From CAZWRK01 sp964635875 (GTDB taxonomy: Bacteria; Pseudomonadota; Gammaproteobacteria; Burkholderiales; Aquaspirillaceae): DNA of 5,737 bases. How positions within the stretch are numbered: the first letter of the stretch is position 1; each line of letters opens with the position of its first letter. The stretch lies in NCBI GenBank assembly GCA_964635875.1, contig CAZWRK010000205.1:1-5737 (forward strand). The letters are read 5' to 3'. The notes below the pieces were generated by a model, which was not told where the DNA came from, did not search any database, and saw only the letters and a list, made by a program, of their open reading frames with translations. This document shows positions 1-5,737 of the stretch, piece after piece. The translations under genes were made by a program, and so were the position numbers.

Positions 1-19
1 TGCAGGCGTCTGAATTAAC

Positions 20-55
20 AAAACCCCGCATCATGCTTGGCATGTGCGGGGTTTT
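20..55. terminator. Bidirectional rho-independent terminator
   Basis: An 11-bp perfect stem (20-30 with 45-55) is followed, after one bulged T, by a further 5-bp inner stem (32-36 with 40-44) and a 3-base loop. On the plus strand it runs into a T-rich tract (52-64), so it should terminate a gene entering from the left edge. On the minus strand it follows the stop codon of the 65-1390 gene, with a shorter U-run formed by the stem arm itself. The stronger plus-strand tail suggests that an unseen rightward gene ends just left of position 20. Confidence 0.88.
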
Positions 56-64
56 AATTTTTGT

Positions 65-1390
65 TTATTTGAGGAATTTTTCGTAATCAGCCTTTACGCC
101 GCTAGGAACGCTGGCTGGATCAATGAGCGCTAGGTTTTGTTTGAATCGCTGTCGGCATGACAGCAGGCTGCTTACACGACGGCCGAGTATTGATTCTGGC
201 GAAGTCGCCAAACGAATCATTGTAGCAATCTCGCGGGGAGAGAACGACTTGATGATTTGGTCATAGCTGGTTGAAGCTGCCCACGAAACTCCGTATTGAT
301 TACCAACATTGCAACAGAGCACTACTTGGACAAATCGCTCTTGTACGGTTTCGGGAACGGCACCATTTCGTGAGAGTTCTAACAAACGCTCAGCGAATGG
401 GGGTTCGTTGTAGAAATTGTTCATCCCATTGTGAACGTTCCAGAGGCGATCTACCGCACGATAGAAGACAGCATGTTGCTCGGACTCATCTAGCAGCTGC
501 ACAAGCCCCAGCTTCTCGAAGAATTGCAACGATGCTGTATGGCGCTGCTCATCGCCCTTCGCAGCGTATTCACTGTGTTTGTTGACCAAGTCAGAACGCA
601 ACGCGGCAGTAAACCCAGTTTTTAGCGCGTCGCAGATATCTAGCGAGTTGAGGCGCGAAGGCTCGGATGTATTCGGATCACAGTAGATGCCGTGAACCAT
701 TCCAACAAGCATTTGACGCTGTGCGTCATGGGTTTCGCTAAGCCGTTGAACCCATACGCTGCACTGATTCGCGTTGAACCGCGCACCTTTTACTGCTGTA
801 ATGAACGCGCCGATATCAACGCCCTTTGGCGATGACGCATCAGCGAGTGCATAACGAACACAACGATTCAGGAACGTTGTGAATTCGCGGTCGTTGACCG
901 TTCCGAGGGTTGGATGTGCGGCCGAAAAGTTGTTTCTAACATCCCTGCATTGATCGAGAAAGAAGAAACCATCCTCATTAACGAGGTTCAGCTTGAGACA
1001 CAGTTCCAGCAACTTGCTGTCTTGAAGTTCAAGCAGGTGCTTCTCTTCAAAATCGGACTGAAGAATCTGGGCAACGATTGGTAAGCCAAAGTTACGCACC
1101 TTCGTACGAAGCTGAAGGATCGCCGCGTTCCAGATGTAGTTCATCGCCCCATCAAAAAGCCCAGTGCTCACGGCCACGCACATTCTCGCGATTAGTTCCC
1201 CTCTAAGTGGAACGGGGATTTCTCGCAGTTCGCGCGGCAAATTGCGCCAAGCGTAGTGAATTTCCTCATCACTCGCCAGCACAGTGCGAGGGATTCCAAG
1301 AGCCGTTGTGAGATCCGAAAGCGTTGGTAAAATTGTTGTCGGTAGTGCTGGAAGTAAAGGGGCAAGTGGTGAGGGGGTTATGGCTGACAT
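65..1390 (-). CDS. Helical protein with a HEPN-like R-x6-H motif, possible RNase toxin or defence protein
   Basis: I do not recognise a named family. The reading frame extends upstream to 1438, but the ATG at 1390 is preferred: GGAAAGAAG (1394-1402) lies about 6 bases before it, and the 16 extra residues look like translated leader. This gives 441 residues. The N-terminus (about 1-35) is rich in Pro and Leu; the rest looks mainly alpha-helical, with no signal peptide or membrane span. Residues about 65-180 contain two long amphipathic helices, then RNNFSAAH (R152 to H159; bases 914-937). This matches the HEPN ribonuclease pattern of Arg plus a polar residue, a short gap, then His at the start of the last helix. 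HEPN proteins are often RNases in toxin-antitoxin and abortive-infection systems (family knowledge). The C-terminal half (about 230-430) is helical and of unknown role. The gene stands alone, opposite to its right-hand neighbours. The coding call is firm; the function is inference. Confidence 0.85.
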   Translation of the reverse strand: MSAITPSPLAPLLPALPTTILPTLSDLTTALGIPRTVLASDEEIHYAWRNLPRELREIPVPLRGELIARMCVAVSTGLFDGAMNYIWNAAILQLRTKVRNFGLPIVAQILQSDFEEKHLLELQDSKLLELCLKLNLVNEDGFFFLDQCRDVRNNFSAAHPTLGTVNDREFTTFLNRCVRYALADASSPKGVDIGAFITAVKGARFNANQCSVWVQRLSETHDAQRQMLVGMVHGIYCDPNTSEPSRLNSLDICDALKTGFTAALRSDLVNKHSEYAAKGDEQRHTASLQFFEKLGLVQLLDESEQHAVFYRAVDRLWNVHNGMNNFYNEPPFAERLLELSRNGAVPETVQERFVQVVLCCNVGNQYGVSWAASTSYDQIIKSFSPREIATMIRLATSPESILGRRVSSLLSCRQRFKQNLALIDPASVPSGVKADYEKFLK

Positions 1391-1565
1391 GGTCTTCTTT
1401 CCGTGGGGGCATCTATTTAAAAAATAATCATGCCACAAACAAATTAATTTTTATTTGTCATTTTGTATTCATTGTTCTTTTTCCTTGTTCCATCATCAAG
1501 CCCCATTTTTTCTCAATTATCTCGACGTATACTCATTTAATTTCTAACCAAAAACCGAATTTTTC
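1391..1565. promoter_or_regulatory. AT-rich divergent intergenic region
   Basis: This spacer separates the leftward HEPN-like gene from the rightward exported-protein gene and must hold promoters for at least the leftward one. It is much richer in A and T than the flanking genes, and the plus strand from about 1461 to 1520 is almost all T and C. Rightward, TATACT (1528-1533) is a good -10 hexamer, but nothing like TTGACA stands 16-18 bases before it. Leftward, TTAAAT about 25 bases before the start codon is a possible -10 with a weak -35. No operator-like palindrome was found, so the promoter positions are tentative. Confidence 0.45.
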
Positions 1566-1913
1566 ATGCCATTTCGTTTTTTGATTACGTGTCTGATCGC
1601 TTGCCATCATCTGGTTGTATTTGCCGACCCCGCTTTGATGTCATTACCGCGTCCGGTGCTGGCATCCTCTCCGCCGATGGTGTGGAAAATCGATCCGCAA
1701 GAGCAACGGCAGCGCGACCGCTTACGCCGCCATATTTTAGTCAATGAATTAAATAACGAGCGCGCAGCTAAACAGCGCCTAGAAGCGCGGCGGGCTTTGG
1801 TGGCGCATGACCCGCGTCAACTCGCGCAAATTCAGCTCGCCTCGCAAGAGCGCGACCAGCATATTGCAAGCTTACAAGCCGAACTCGCCGAGGCTATGCA
1901 TGATGAGCCGTAG
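1566..1913 (+). CDS. Small exported coiled-coil protein upstream of ntrB
   Basis: This encodes a 115-residue protein. Residues 1-20 resemble a Sec signal peptide: a short start with one Arg, a hydrophobic stretch (LITCLIACHHLVVF), then a VFA site before Asp21, so the mature protein should be periplasmic. From about residue 40 to the end it is highly charged, with Arg, Glu, Gln, Leu and Ala in a heptad-like pattern expected of a coiled coil. From memory, short DUF4124-type proteins with a similar helical tail occur between glnA and ntrB in betaproteobacteria. The tail resembles theirs, but I see no DUF4124 domain, so this may be a reduced relative. There is no clear Shine-Dalgarno sequence before the ATG. 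The stop lies two bases before the NtrC box of the ntrB leader. Its function is unknown. Confidence 0.72.
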   Translation: MPFRFLITCLIACHHLVVFADPALMSLPRPVLASSPPMVWKIDPQEQRQRDRLRRHILVNELNNERAAKQRLEARRALVAHDPRQLAQIQLASQERDQHIASLQAELAEAMHDEP

Positions 1914-1915
1914 TG

Positions 1916-1932
1916 TGCACTGTTTTTGTGCA
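1916..1932 (+). promoter_or_regulatory. NtrC-binding site upstream of ntrB
   Basis: The 17-base TGCAC-N7-GTGCA is a perfect 5-bp inverted repeat. It agrees with the enteric NtrC consensus (TGCACYAWAWTGGTGCA) at all ten arm positions and several central ones. A weak -10 candidate, TAAACT (1944-1949), lies downstream, so bound NtrC would cover the expected -35 area. In E. coli, NtrC binding at the glnL promoter represses glnLG (established). Autoregulation here is inferred from position. Confidence 0.7.
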
Positions 1933-2028
1933 TAAGCGCGCGCTAAACTAGGGGTGTGCTTGCACTGGTATGCATCATTCTCTGGCTCGCTTCTTGCTAA
2001 CCCTGACCACGAATCTTACTTTTTATTG

Positions 2029-3108
2029 ATGACGGCTATGAATGCACCCGTTTTTGCCGGACTAGATCTTCTCGATACCGCCATTATTGCTGTCAAGCAA
2101 GATGGCGCGATTCGCTACACCAACCCCGCCGCCGAAAACCTCTTTGCGCTTGGTGTCCGTGAAATTTTGCGTCACACCTTGGCGAGCTTATTTATCGATA
2201 GCCGCCCGTTATGCAATGGTCTGAGAACATCTCTCAGCAACAATGTCAGCTTTACCGAGCATGATTTGCAGCTCATGACCTGCAACCAACAGCCCTTGCA
2301 TGTGCTCTGCACGATTACCCCCATCGATAGCCCGCAAGCAGATGCTTTAATCGAACTCCGCCCGCTAGATCAGCAAATCCGCATTGCGAACGAGGAGCGG
2401 CTGTTGATCCAACAGCAAGCCAACCGCGAACTGATTCGGAACCTTGCGCATGAAATCAAAAACCCGCTAGGCGGTATTCGTGGGGCGGCTCAATTGCTTG
2501 GTTTGGAGTTGAGCGATCGTCCCGAACTAAAGGAATACCTTGAGGTCATTACCAGCGAAGCTTTGCGCCTACAGTCCTTAGTCGATCGGCTGTTAACGCC
2601 CAATCGCAAGCATGTACTGATGGATGTCAATGTGCATGAAGTGCTGGAGCGCGTGCGTAGTATCGTGCTGGCAGAGTACCCGCAAGGACTGCGCATTCAA
2701 CGCGATTACGACACCAGTTTGCCTGCCCTGCATGCCGATAAAGAACAGCTGATTCAAGTCGTATTAAACATCGTGCGCAATGCCGTTCAGGCGATGCAAG
2801 GCGTCGGCGAAATCACCCTAACTACCCGTGTTGCCCGCCAAGTCACCTTGGCGCGGCGGCGGCATCAATTGGCTTTGCAGCTGCAGATCATCGATAACGG
2901 CCCTGGTATCCCTGCTGAAATCAAAGACCATGTGTTTTACCCGCTGGTCACGGGGCGCGCGGAGGGCACTGGTTTGGGGCTGACTTTGGCGCAAACCTAC
3001 GTTCATCAGCATCAAGGCACCATCGAATTTGAATCCCGCTCGGGCTACACCTGCTTTACCGTGCTCTTACCCTTTGCCGGAGCGCGTCACGGAGGAGAAA
3101 AAACATAA
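2029..3108 (+). CDS. glnL: Nitrogen regulation sensor histidine kinase NtrB (GlnL)
   Basis: This is the cytoplasmic sensor kinase that phosphorylates NtrC under nitrogen limitation and, with PII, dephosphorylates it under excess (family knowledge). From the ATG at 2029 it has 359 residues. A PAS domain covers about 8-90, with the typical DGAIRYTNPAAENLF segment. The H-box LAHEIKNPLGG carries the phospho-accepting His141. The ATPase domain shows an N-box (NIVRNAVQA, about 247-255), a G1 box (DNGPGIP, from Asp289) and a G2 box (GTGLGL, about 313-318). There are no membrane spans. The start is uncertain: the frame stays open to a GTG at 1954, but those extra 25 residues look unlike NtrB, whose homologues begin shortly before the FAGLDLL segment. 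ATG 2038 is also possible, and none of these starts has a strong ribosome-binding site at normal spacing. The stop overlaps the ntrC start by one base (TAATG), indicating one operon. Confidence 0.95.
   Translation: MTAMNAPVFAGLDLLDTAIIAVKQDGAIRYTNPAAENLFALGVREILRHTLASLFIDSRPLCNGLRTSLSNNVSFTEHDLQLMTCNQQPLHVLCTITPIDSPQADALIELRPLDQQIRIANEERLLIQQQANRELIRNLAHEIKNPLGGIRGAAQLLGLELSDRPELKEYLEVITSEALRLQSLVDRLLTPNRKHVLMDVNVHEVLERVRSIVLAEYPQGLRIQRDYDTSLPALHADKEQLIQVVLNIVRNAVQAMQGVGEITLTTRVARQVTLARRRHQLALQLQIIDNGPGIPAEIKDHVFYPLVTGRAEGTGLGLTLAQTYVHQHQGTIEFESRSGYTCFTVLLPFAGARHGGEKT
3091..3097 (+). promoter_or_regulatory. Strong ribosome-binding site for ntrC
   Basis: GGAGGAG lies inside the last codons of ntrB, 10 bases before the ntrC ATG. 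It fixes the ntrC start at 3108. It also suggests that ntrC is translated from its own strong site rather than only by coupling to ntrB. Confidence 0.8.
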
Positions 3109-4544
3109 TGAATCAACCTGTCTGGATTATTGACGACGACAAATCCATTCGCTGGGTCCTCGAAAAAGCGCTCAGCCGTGCCGGTATTGGCTTTGAAAGT
3201 TTCTCCAGCGCTGACGATGCGCTGAATGCCTTATACGACAAAACGCCGCGTGCGATTTTGAGCGATATTCGGATGCCCGGTACGGATGGTTTGAAGTTTC
3301 TGAGTAAAGTTAAAGAAGATCATCCCGAATTGCCGGTGATCATCATGACTGCGCATTCTGATTTAGATAGCGCCGTCGCAGCCTTTCAAGGGGGTGCATT
3401 TGAGTACCTGCCGAAGCCCTTTGATATCGACCATGCTGTTCAGCTGGTCGAGCGTGCTTTAAACCAAGCCGAAGCCGGTGATGTTGATCGTTTTGATCAA
3501 GATCCGAGCACCGTTCTTCTCGGGCAAGCGCCTGCGATGCAAGATGTGTTTCGCGCGATTGGCCGCCTGAGCCAATCCAGCGTCACGGTGTTGATTACCG
3601 GTGAGTCTGGCTCCGGCAAGGAACTGGTCGCGCATGCCCTGCACCGCCACTCTACGCGTGCCCACCGGCCGTTTATCGCGCTCAATACCGCCGCCATCCC
3701 ACGTGATTTGCTCGAAAGCGAGCTATTTGGTCATGAGCGCGGCGCATTTACTGGTGCGCATGCACAACGTCGGGGTCGCTTTGAAGAGGCCGAGGGCGGA
3801 ACGCTCTTTCTGGATGAAATCGGTGATATGCCCACCGAGTTGCAAACCCGCTTATTGCGCGTGTTGTCCGATGGGCAGTTTTATCGCGTGGGCGGCCATT
3901 CGCCGATTAAAGCCAATGTTCGCGTGATTGCCGCGACGCATCAGCACTTAGAGGATCGGGTTAAAGCGGGCCTATTCCGTGAGGATTTATTTCATCGCCT
4001 CAATGTGATTCGTCTGCGCTTACCGCCTCTACGCGAACGCTCTGAAGATATTCCCCTCTTGGCGCGCCATTTTTTGGTGAAGAGCGGTCAAGCGCTTAAT
4101 GTCGAGCCAAAGCGGTTATCTGATGCGGCGATGGATGCGCTGCGCCAATATGCGTTTCCGGGTAACGTGCGCCAGTTAGAAAACGTTTGCCATTGGCTCA
4201 CGGTGATGGCCCCCGGTCAGGTGGTGGATACGGGCGATCTTCCGCCTGAAGTGCGCGAGATGACACCGCTGGATATGCCGACGGCTATGGCGCAGCCGCT
4301 GGTCGCGGGCGATTGGATGACGCAGCTGGCCACGGTCGCAGAAACGCGCTTGCGGCATGGAGAGGTTGGGATTATCGACAGTCTGACTCAAGCATTTGAA
4401 AGCACCTTGATTAAAGTCGCTTTGCAGCATACCGGCGGCCGTCGCGTTGAAGCGTCGCATTTATTGGGGTTGGGACGGAATACGCTGACTCGCAAAATTC
4501 AGGAGCTGGGGATTGATACTGCCCGTGAAGAAGAGCACAGCTAG
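3108..4544 (+). CDS. glnG: Nitrogen regulation response regulator NtrC (GlnG), sigma-54 activator
   Basis: This DNA-binding activator, once phosphorylated by NtrB, oligomerises and uses ATP to open sigma-54 promoters of nitrogen-assimilation genes. It has 478 residues, close to the E. coli protein. The receiver domain (about 4-118) has the acidic pocket Asp10/Asp11, phospho-acceptor Asp53, switch Thr81 and Lys103. The AAA+ domain (about 139-370) has Walker A GESGSGKE (165-172), the sigma-54 contact loop GAFTGA (212-217) and Walker B GGTLFLDE (230-237), followed by the conserved LFREDLFHRLNV segment. A Fis-type helix-turn-helix closes the protein (about 440-470, with GLGRNTLTRKIQELG). All key residues are intact, so it should be fully functional. 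It is cotranscribed with ntrB and ends at a strong terminator. It probably binds the box at 1916-1932 to regulate its own operon. Confidence 0.97.
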   Translation: MNQPVWIIDDDKSIRWVLEKALSRAGIGFESFSSADDALNALYDKTPRAILSDIRMPGTDGLKFLSKVKEDHPELPVIIMTAHSDLDSAVAAFQGGAFEYLPKPFDIDHAVQLVERALNQAEAGDVDRFDQDPSTVLLGQAPAMQDVFRAIGRLSQSSVTVLITGESGSGKELVAHALHRHSTRAHRPFIALNTAAIPRDLLESELFGHERGAFTGAHAQRRGRFEEAEGGTLFLDEIGDMPTELQTRLLRVLSDGQFYRVGGHSPIKANVRVIAATHQHLEDRVKAGLFREDLFHRLNVIRLRLPPLRERSEDIPLLARHFLVKSGQALNVEPKRLSDAAMDALRQYAFPGNVRQLENVCHWLTVMAPGQVVDTGDLPPEVREMTPLDMPTAMAQPLVAGDWMTQLATVAETRLRHGEVGIIDSLTQAFESTLIKVALQHTGGRRVEASHLLGLGRNTLTRKIQELGIDTAREEEHS

Positions 4545-4556
4545 TTTGTGCGTTCG

Positions 4557-4596
4557 CCATCAAAAAAACCGCCTGCATCGGCGGTTTTTTTGATGG
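4557..4596. terminator. Shared bidirectional terminator between converging genes
   Basis: A perfect 17-bp stem (4557-4573 with 4580-4596) has a 6-base loop. The stem contains a run of seven A before CCGCC and seven T after GGCGG, so each strand has a GC-rich hairpin core followed by a U-tract. It lies 12 bases after the ntrC stop and 24 bases beyond the stop of the leftward DUF456 gene, so it can end both units. Confidence 0.93.
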
Positions 4597-4620
4597 GGTG
4601 TGGTTGGGGTTTTGCTGGGT

Positions 4621-5112
4621 TTAGTCGAGTAGCCACGCCCCGACAAATACCCCGAGCATTGCAAATGCGCTAGCAATTTTGGCCGCTGTGCCAACGAGCA
4701 AGCCGAGCAGGGTTGCTACGCCCACTTTGCCCGCTTGTAGCGAGTCGCGGCGTGCGAGTAGTTCGCCAATCACCGCGCCAAAAAATGGCCCTGCCACCAG
4801 CCCAATGAGGCCAAATGGAATACCGGCGAGACCGCCGATAAATGCGCCCCATAAAGCTTGGTTGCTTGCGCCAGAGCGTTTTGCGCCCAATAAGCCCGCG
4901 ACAAAATCCAGCGACATGCCAAACACCGCCAACACGCCAATTATCGTGAGAGAAAATGCGCCAACATGCTGAAAATCACCGACCCACGCCAATAGTAATA
5001 AGCCGCCAAACAAGACCGGTAATCCGGGTAGCGCAGGCAAAATGGTGCCCGCTAAGCCGATGGCGCTCAGCGCAAGCCCCGACACAATGATCAGAATATC
5101 GACACCGCTCAC
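4621..5112 (-). CDS. DUF456 family inner-membrane protein
   Basis: This is a 163-residue, very hydrophobic protein with about four to five likely membrane helices (roughly 5-25, 30-48, 53-75, 85-118 and 132-162). It is rich in Gly, Leu and Ala. The pattern ILPALPGLPVLFGG near the start, DFVAGLLGAKRSGAS in the middle and GLVAGPFFGAVIGELLA later is characteristic of DUF456, a family of unknown function. The length is normal and it looks intact. It starts with GTG at 5112, overlapping the ppk stop codon in a GTGA arrangement, so it is probably cotranscribed and translationally coupled with ppk. It ends before the shared terminator. No specific role can be given. Confidence 0.88.
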   Translation of the reverse strand: MSGVDILIIVSGLALSAIGLAGTILPALPGLPVLFGGLLLLAWVGDFQHVGAFSLTIIGVLAVFGMSLDFVAGLLGAKRSGASNQALWGAFIGGLAGIPFGLIGLVAGPFFGAVIGELLARRDSLQAGKVGVATLLGLLVGTAAKIASAFAMLGVFVGAWLLD

Positions 5113-5737
5113 TTGGTATCACTTTCTTCGTATTCCAATAGCAGCTCGCTTTGCGCGCAGCGCGGCTTGCCGCGAGAGGTGCGTTTGCGATAGCTGCCGT
5201 CGTCTTGCATTTCCCATGCGTTGACATTGTCGGCTAAATACAGGCGCAGGCCTTCGCGGATAATGCGGCGTTTAATGCGGGTATCCAAAATCGGTACGCA
5301 GGTTTCGATGCGTCGGAAGAAGTTCCGACCCATCCAATCGGCGCTGGCAATGTAAAGATTTTCGATGCCATTGTTATAAAAATAGAAAATCCGTGGGTGC
5401 TCAAGGAAGCGCCCGACCACCGACCGCACCGAGATATTCTCGGATAGGCCCGGCACGCCCGGCCGCAAGGCGCACACGCCCCGAATAATCAGCTGGATTT
5501 TGACCCCTGCCTGACTCGCGGCATACAGCGCTTGAATAATTTGCGGTTCAAGCAAAGCGTTCATTTTAGCGATGATTTGCGCCGGTTTACCTTCGCGGGC
5601 ATGGGCGGCTTCTTGCTCAATCGCCGCCATCATAGTGGCATGAAGGCTAAACGGTGATTGCAAGAGATGGGTCAGCTGATTGGCGCGCCCGAGGCCAGTG
5701 ATTTGCACAAAGATATCGTTCACATCGCTGGCGATTT
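5109..5737 (-). CDS. ppk: Polyphosphate kinase 1, C-terminal part (cut by window edge)
   Basis: Polyphosphate kinase reversibly transfers the gamma-phosphate of ATP onto a growing polyphosphate chain. The frame enters from the right edge and gives about 209 residues of a protein usually near 690, so the N-terminal, head and first catalytic-domain parts are outside. The visible part fits the C-terminal phospholipase-D-like domains of Ppk1. It shows DVNDIFVQITGLGRA, then AKMNALLEPQIIQALY with RGVCALRPG, then VGRFLEHPRIFYF, and finally SADWMGRNFFRRIE and a DNVNAW segment. The His in LEHPR (bases 5397-5399) corresponds to the second conserved active-site His (His592 in E. coli). The primary phospho-His lies outside the window. 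A GTG at 5721-5723 is internal, not the start, because typical Ppk1 sequence (IASDV) continues upstream. The gene overlaps the DUF456 gene by four bases. Confidence 0.95.
   Translation of the reverse strand, partial: IASDVNDIFVQITGLGRANQLTHLLQSPFSLHATMMAAIEQEAAHAREGKPAQIIAKMNALLEPQIIQALYAASQAGVKIQLIIRGVCALRPGVPGLSENISVRSVVGRFLEHPRIFYFYNNGIENLYIASADWMGRNFFRRIETCVPILDTRIKRRIIREGLRLYLADNVNAWEMQDDGSYRKRTSRGKPRCAQSELLLEYEESDTK

Noticed and set aside
1..18. Possible end of a plus-strand gene (stops at 11-13 and 16-18 in two frames)
   Set aside because: Too few codons are visible to choose a frame or recognise a product. The terminator at 20-55 makes an upstream gene likely, but none can be annotated.
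574..597. Second R-x6-H match (RSDLVNKH) in the HEPN-like protein
   Set aside because: The residue after Arg is Ser, and spacing matches of this loose pattern also occur elsewhere in the protein (for example RLSETH). Only the RNNFSAAH copy has a typical HEPN context.
1324..1584. 86-codon plus-strand frame across the AT-rich spacer
   Set aside because: Its first part is antisense to the start of the HEPN-like gene and its later part translates low-complexity AT-rich spacer into Phe, Ile and His. There is no ribosome-binding site and no protein-like character.
2221..2237. Perfect 6-bp inverted repeat (CTGAGA...TCTCAG) within ntrB
   Set aside because: It is short, inside a conserved coding region and lacks a T-tract, so it is expected by chance.
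3601..3927. 108-codon plus-strand frame inside ntrC
   Set aside because: It lies wholly within the AAA+ domain coding region of ntrC in another frame. The ntrC frame is certain and this one has no recognisable motif.
4679..4972. 97-codon plus-strand frame opposite the DUF456 gene
   Set aside because: It is antisense to a well-supported membrane-protein gene, and its Pro/Ala/Ser/Thr-rich composition is what the complement of Gly/Leu/Ala-rich codons gives.

Overview
The window looks like the chromosome of a Gram-negative betaproteobacterium, perhaps of the Neisseriales. The evidence is a typical NtrB-NtrC nitrogen-regulation pair with an E. coli-type NtrC box, a polyphosphate kinase of proteobacterial type, and moderate GC that is lower between genes. 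The taxonomic call rests on remembered sequence style, not on a search.

Layout, left to right. Positions 1-64 hold a strong bidirectional terminator. Positions 65-1390 (minus strand) encode an unrecognised 441-residue, mostly helical protein with a credible HEPN-type R-x6-H motif, making it a candidate RNase toxin or phage-defence protein. An AT-rich divergent spacer (1391-1565) separates it from a rightward group. That group is a small exported coiled-coil protein (1566-1913), a leader with a near-consensus NtrC box (1916-1932), then ntrB/glnL (start about 2029) and ntrC/glnG (3108-4544), whose stop and start overlap. A perfect hairpin terminator (4557-4596) lies between two converging transcription units. 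From the right edge, leftward, come the C-terminal third of polyphosphate kinase (ppk, cut by the window end) and a DUF456-type membrane protein that overlaps it by four bases.

How it works together. NtrB senses nitrogen status through PII (family knowledge) and phosphorylates NtrC, which activates sigma-54 promoters. The NtrC box just before ntrB suggests that the pair controls its own transcription. The ppk-DUF456 pair is a separate housekeeping unit. The HEPN-like gene shares no obvious pathway with its neighbours. With its own terminator, its own start signal and opposite orientation, it looks like accessory cargo beside the nitrogen-control operon. It is the best candidate for undescribed biology here, although no partner gene (antitoxin or sensor) is visible next to it. 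I found no tRNA, rRNA, CRISPR array or insertion sequence.
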